From: JBFXAF01 sp050178915
GTDB taxonomy: Bacteria > Pseudomonadota > Alphaproteobacteria > Rhizobiales > Rhizobiaceae
Length of the DNA: 9,542 nucleotides
Reading direction: 5' to 3'
Assembly: GCA_050178915.1 (NCBI GenBank)
Contig: JBFXFO010000152.1
Span: 1-9,542 of the forward strand
How positions within the stretch are numbered: position 1 is the stretch's first letter; each line of letters begins with the position of its first letter. Positions 6,468 through 9,542 of this stretch are shown here, in pieces. Below the pieces are notes generated by a model. The model made no database searches and was not told the origin of the DNA. It was given only the letters and a program-made list of their open reading frames with translations. The translations under genes were made by a program, and so were the position numbers.

Positions 6468-6907
6468 TGTTCGCTGCCACGCTGGCCTTCGCCATGGCGG
6501 CGCCTGTCATGCTCGCGGGTGAGCCGGTTGGCACTGCAGTGAAGCCGTCCTGCTTCGCCGAAATGATGTGCACCATCCCGCTGGCGCAGGGTGACCATCC
6601 GCACGAATGGCCGTTCTCGATCGCGGCGGGTGAACTGTCCTGCGTCGCCATCGGGCCGGACCGCGCGCTGTTCTTCGCCGAAGTGCTGGAAGACCCGGGC
6701 GAGATCGGCAACATGACGCCGACGCGTCAGGTGGTCGTCACCACCAATCCGGTGGCGCTGCTGGTGACGCTCGGCAACAGCGAACTCTACGCCCCGTGGA
6801 ACGACGATCTGGAGACGCTGCTGAAGCGTCTCGCTCCCTATCACGACATCGGCCTGACCATCTGCCCGGACCGCAAGCCGGATGCCGGGCCGGACAAGGA
6901 CATCTGA
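6467..6907 (+). CDS. Unrecognised small protein inside the sox operon, probably exported
   Basis: This 146-residue product does not match a family I know. Its start ATG overlaps the soxB stop (TGATG), and soxD follows 9 bases after its stop, so it is transcribed and probably translated with the sarcosine oxidase genes. The first 18 residues (MFAATLAFAMAAPVMLAG) are hydrophobic and end in small residues, like a Sec signal peptide, though there is no positively charged start. After it there are four cysteines (29, 35, 59, 133), which could form two disulphides outside the cytoplasm. The middle has alternating hydrophobic stretches (RQVVVTTNPVALLVTLG) suggesting beta strands, and the end is charged. 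Codon use is GC-rich at third positions, like its neighbours. There is no clear ribosome binding site, so it likely relies on coupling with soxB. The known sox operons I recall run soxB-soxD-soxA-soxG without it. Confidence 0.75.
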   Translation: MFAATLAFAMAAPVMLAGEPVGTAVKPSCFAEMMCTIPLAQGDHPHEWPFSIAAGELSCVAIGPDRALFFAEVLEDPGEIGNMTPTRQVVVTTNPVALLVTLGNSELYAPWNDDLETLLKRLAPYHDIGLTICPDRKPDAGPDKDI

Positions 6908-6916
6908 GGATCCCGA

Positions 6917-7297
6917 ATGCTTCTCATCCGCTGCCCCTATTGCGAGGAAGAGCGACCGGAGACGGAGTTCCGCAACGCCGGCGAGGCGCATATTGCGCGC
7001 TCGACCAATCTCGCGGGCGAGAGCGACGAGGATTTCGAGAAATTCTTCTTCATCCGCTCCAACCCGAAGGGCATCATCTATGAGCGCTGGCGCCACATGC
7101 ATGGCTGCGCGCGCTTCTTCAACGCGGCGCGCGACACGGTGACCGACAAGTTCGTGCTGACCTACAAGGCAGGCGAGCCGAAGCCTGACATCGTTTCAGT
7201 GGCGAGCGAGGGCGGGCCGGCCGCCTGGGCCAACCGGCCGCCGGACCAGCTGAACGAAAAGAAGCCGTCCTCCCGGGCGAAGAAGGGAGACGCGTGA
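6917..7297 (+). CDS. soxD: Sarcosine oxidase delta subunit
   Basis: The product has 126 residues. The delta subunit is a small zinc-binding protein that helps hold the alpha and beta subunits together. The zinc ligands are visible: CPYC at residues 6-9 and HMHGC at 60-64, within the family signature ERWRHxxGCxRFFNxxRDT. The core fits the family (about 90 to 100 residues); the remaining C-terminal tail is low-complexity and Lys/Pro-rich. GAGG lies 8 bases before the start. Its stop overlaps the soxA start (TGATG). The gene is separated from soxB by the small unknown gene. Confidence 0.95.
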   Translation: MLLIRCPYCEEERPETEFRNAGEAHIARSTNLAGESDEDFEKFFFIRSNPKGIIYERWRHMHGCARFFNAARDTVTDKFVLTYKAGEPKPDIVSVASEGGPAAWANRPPDQLNEKKPSSRAKKGDA

Positions 7298-9542
7298 TGG
7301 CCAACGCTTACCGCATCGCCGGGCAGGGCCGGCTTGCCAAGAAGGCCGTCCGTTTCCAGTTCGACGGAAAGGCGCTGGAAGGGCGCGAAGGCGACACGCT
7401 GGCCTCGGCGCTGCTCGCCAACGGCGTCCATCTCGTCGCCCGCTCGTTCAAGTATCACCGTCCGCGCGGCATCCTCGCCGCGGGGGCTGAGGAGCCGAAC
7501 GCGCTGGTGACGGTCGAGCGCGACGCGGCGCGAAAGGTGCCGAACGTGCGCGCCACCGTGCAGGAACTCTATGAGGGGTTGAAGGCGGATTCGCAGAACC
7601 GCTGGCCGTCGCTCTCCTTCGACGTGGGCGCGGTGAACGACCTCGCCTCACCGATGTTCTCGGCCGGCTTCTACTACAAGACCTTCATGTGGCCGAAGGC
7701 GGCGTGGAAGCGCATCTACGAGCCGAACATCCGCGCGGCCGCGGGCCTTGGCGTGGCGCCCGACCTGCCCGATCCCGATCACTACGCGTCGCGCTTCGCG
7801 CATTGCGAGGTGCTGGTGCTGGGCGGCGGTGCGGCCGGCATCGCGGCGGCGCTGGCCGCGGCGGAGAGTGGCGTGCGCGTCATCCTGTGCGACGAGCAGG
7901 CAGCGTTCGGCGGCGCGCTGCGCTACGAGGGCGGCGCCGCGATCGATGGCAAGGACGGCTGGAGCTGGGCGCAGGAAGCGATCGGCAAACTCGCCGGCAT
8001 GGGCAATGTGCGGCTGCTGCCGCGCACCACCGCGTTCGGATATTACGCGCAGAACTTCGTCGGGCTGGTCGAGCGCGTCACCGAGCATCTGCCGCGGCCG
8101 GGCAAGGCGCCGCGCGAGCGGCTGTGGCAGGTGCGCGCCAAGAAGGTGATCATCGCCACCGGCGCCATTGAGCGCCACATGGTGTTCGCGGGCAACGACC
8201 GGCCGGGCGTGATGCTGGCTTCGGCAGCGCGCACCTATCTGAACCACTATGGCGTCGCGGTCGGCAAGAATGTCGGCGTGTTCACCGCCAATGATTCCGC
8301 CTACGCAGCCGCCATCGACCTGAAGAAGGCCGGCGTCGGCGTGGCGGCGATCGTCGATCTGCGCGACAACCCGGCCGGGGCACTGGTCGACGAGGCGCGC
8401 GCGCTCGGCATCGCCATCAACCACGGCCGCGCGGTGATCCGCACCGGCGGGCGGCATCGCGTCTCCTCGATGACGATCCAGCCGAAGGTCGGCGACGCGG
8501 AGCGGACCATCGCCATCGACGCGCTGCTCATGTCCGCCGGCTGGACGCCGTCGGTGCATCTGTTCTCGCAGTCGCGCGGCAAGGTGGCGTTCGACGCTGC
8601 CGGCCACCGCTTCCTGCCGTCGACCTACGCGCAGGACTGCGTCTCGGTCGGGGCCTGCGCAGGCACGGACGGTCTGGCGGCGACGCTGGCCGAAGGCTAT
8701 GCGGCTGGCGAGAAGGCGGCGAAGGATGCCGGCGGCAAGGCAGCCAAGGTGGCGAAAGCCACGGCGGTCTCGTCGGAGAGCTTTGCCGGCGGCATGCTGG
8801 GCACACCGCCCGGCTCCGAGGTCGGCTCCAAGGCGTTCGTCGATTTCCAGAACGACGTGACGGCGAAGGACATCAAGCTCGCGGTGCGCGAAGGCATGCG
8901 CTCGATCGAGCATGTGAAGCGCTTCACCACCAACGGCATGGCGACCGACCAGGGCAAGACCTCCAACATGCACGGCCTCGCCATTGCGGCCGAGACGCTG
9001 GGCAAGGAGATCCCCGAAGTCGGCCTCACAACCTTCCGGCAGCCCTATACGCCGGTGACGTTCGGCGCGATCGTCGGGCACGGGCGCGGCAAGTTCTTCG
9101 ACCCGACGCGCAAGACGCCGATCCATCCCTGGGCGGCAGCGCAGGGCGCCGTGTTCGAAGATGTCGGGCAGTGGAAGCGCGCCTGGTATTTTCCGAAGAG
9201 GGGCGAGGACATGCATGCCGCGGTCAACCGCGAATGCGTGACCGTGCGCAAGGCTGCCGGTCTGTTCGACGCTTCGACGCTCGGCAAGATCGAGGTGGTC
9301 GGGCCGGACGCGGCGAAGTTCATGGAGCTACTCTACACCAACCCGTGGGAGAAGCTGGAAGCCGGCCGCTGCCGCTATGGCATCATGCTGCGCGAGGACG
9401 GCTTCATCTACGATGACGGCGTGGTCGGGCGCCTGGCGGCTGACCGCTTCCACGTGACCACCACGACGGGCGGCGCGGCGCGCGTGATGAACATGATGGA
9501 GGACTACCTCCAGACCGAGTTCCCGCATCTGAATGTCTGGCT
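7297..9542 (+). CDS. soxA: Sarcosine oxidase alpha subunit, C-terminus cut by window edge
   Basis: 748 codons are present of a usual length of about 970 to 1000. The alpha subunit binds NAD+ and holds the tetrahydrofolate site where the methyl carbon of sarcosine becomes 5,10-methylene-tetrahydrofolate. What I see: an N-terminal ferredoxin-like domain (about 1-100) with the signature RSFKYHRPRGI (49-59) and no cluster-binding cysteines, as is normal here; a Rossmann motif VLGGGAAGIAAALAAAESG (174-192); a second dinucleotide region (VIIATGAIERHMVF; CVSVGACAGTDG); and, from about residue 640, the start of an aminomethyltransferase (GcvT-like) domain (RKAAGLFDASTLGKIEVVGPD). ATG 7297 overlaps the soxD stop, with GGGAGA upstream. 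Comparison with GcvT indicates the rest of the folate domain is beyond the edge, with soxG expected after it. Confidence 0.96.
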   Translation, partial: MANAYRIAGQGRLAKKAVRFQFDGKALEGREGDTLASALLANGVHLVARSFKYHRPRGILAAGAEEPNALVTVERDAARKVPNVRATVQELYEGLKADSQNRWPSLSFDVGAVNDLASPMFSAGFYYKTFMWPKAAWKRIYEPNIRAAAGLGVAPDLPDPDHYASRFAHCEVLVLGGGAAGIAAALAAAESGVRVILCDEQAAFGGALRYEGGAAIDGKDGWSWAQEAIGKLAGMGNVRLLPRTTAFGYYAQNFVGLVERVTEHLPRPGKAPRERLWQVRAKKVIIATGAIERHMVFAGNDRPGVMLASAARTYLNHYGVAVGKNVGVFTANDSAYAAAIDLKKAGVGVAAIVDLRDNPAGALVDEARALGIAINHGRAVIRTGGRHRVSSMTIQPKVGDAERTIAIDALLMSAGWTPSVHLFSQSRGKVAFDAAGHRFLPSTYAQDCVSVGACAGTDGLAATLAEGYAAGEKAAKDAGGKAAKVAKATAVSSESFAGGMLGTPPGSEVGSKAFVDFQNDVTAKDIKLAVREGMRSIEHVKRFTTNGMATDQGKTSNMHGLAIAAETLGKEIPEVGLTTFRQPYTPVTFGAIVGHGRGKFFDPTRKTPIHPWAAAQGAVFEDVGQWKRAWYFPKRGEDMHAAVNRECVTVRKAAGLFDASTLGKIEVVGPDAAKFMELLYTNPWEKLEAGRCRYGIMLREDGFIYDDGVVGRLAADRFHVTTTTGGAARVMNMMEDYLQTEFPHLNVW

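Noticed and set aside
6290..7102. 270-codon minus-strand frame opposite the small unknown sox-operon gene
   Set aside because: It also runs across the ends of soxB and soxD, which are real genes, so it is a shadow; the plus-strand frame with its overlapping start is the better gene.
7648..9216. 522-codon open frame on the minus strand
   Set aside because: It is antisense to soxA, which matches its family throughout. The translation is low-complexity and Arg-rich.

Overview
The window is GC-rich, with strong G/C at third codon positions. Its gene content (four-subunit sarcosine oxidase genes in the order soxB-soxD-soxA, an alphaproteobacterial-type bS21 and NlpI-like TPR lipoproteins) suggests a chromosome segment of a Hyphomicrobiales alphaproteobacterium, perhaps Mesorhizobium, Aminobacter or a relative. 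This placement is an inference from protein flavour and not a database match. I see no tRNA, rRNA, CRISPR array, transposase or phage gene.

Left part (1-2758). A drug-efflux-type MFS transporter runs off the left edge on the minus strand. Diverging from it is a small lipoprotein with a collagen-like Gly-X-Y domain. The lipoprotein converges, with a 21-bp gap, on a minus-strand lipoprotein carrying six TPR repeats.

Middle part (2716-5058). rpsU (bS21) is on the minus strand with a GTG start, a candidate promoter just upstream, and a clear hairpin/T-tract terminator between it and the TPR gene. Next come a minus-strand free-standing SET-domain protein and, diverging from it, a plus-strand YegD-like Hsp70 without a substrate-binding domain.

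Right part (5214-9542). A plus-strand sarcosine oxidase operon: soxB, a small unrecognised probably exported protein, soxD, and soxA, which is cut by the right edge. The soxB/unknown and soxD/soxA junctions are TGATG overlaps, so the genes are almost certainly co-translated. The enzyme oxidatively demethylates sarcosine to glycine and passes the methyl carbon to tetrahydrofolate; the gamma-subunit gene soxG is expected just outside the window.

The most unusual points are the extra gene inside the sox operon, the collagen-like lipoprotein, and the SET-domain gene paired with a minimal Hsp70 beside rpsU. No gene-free stretch exceeds 300 bases; the longest gaps are about 130 to 165 bases.
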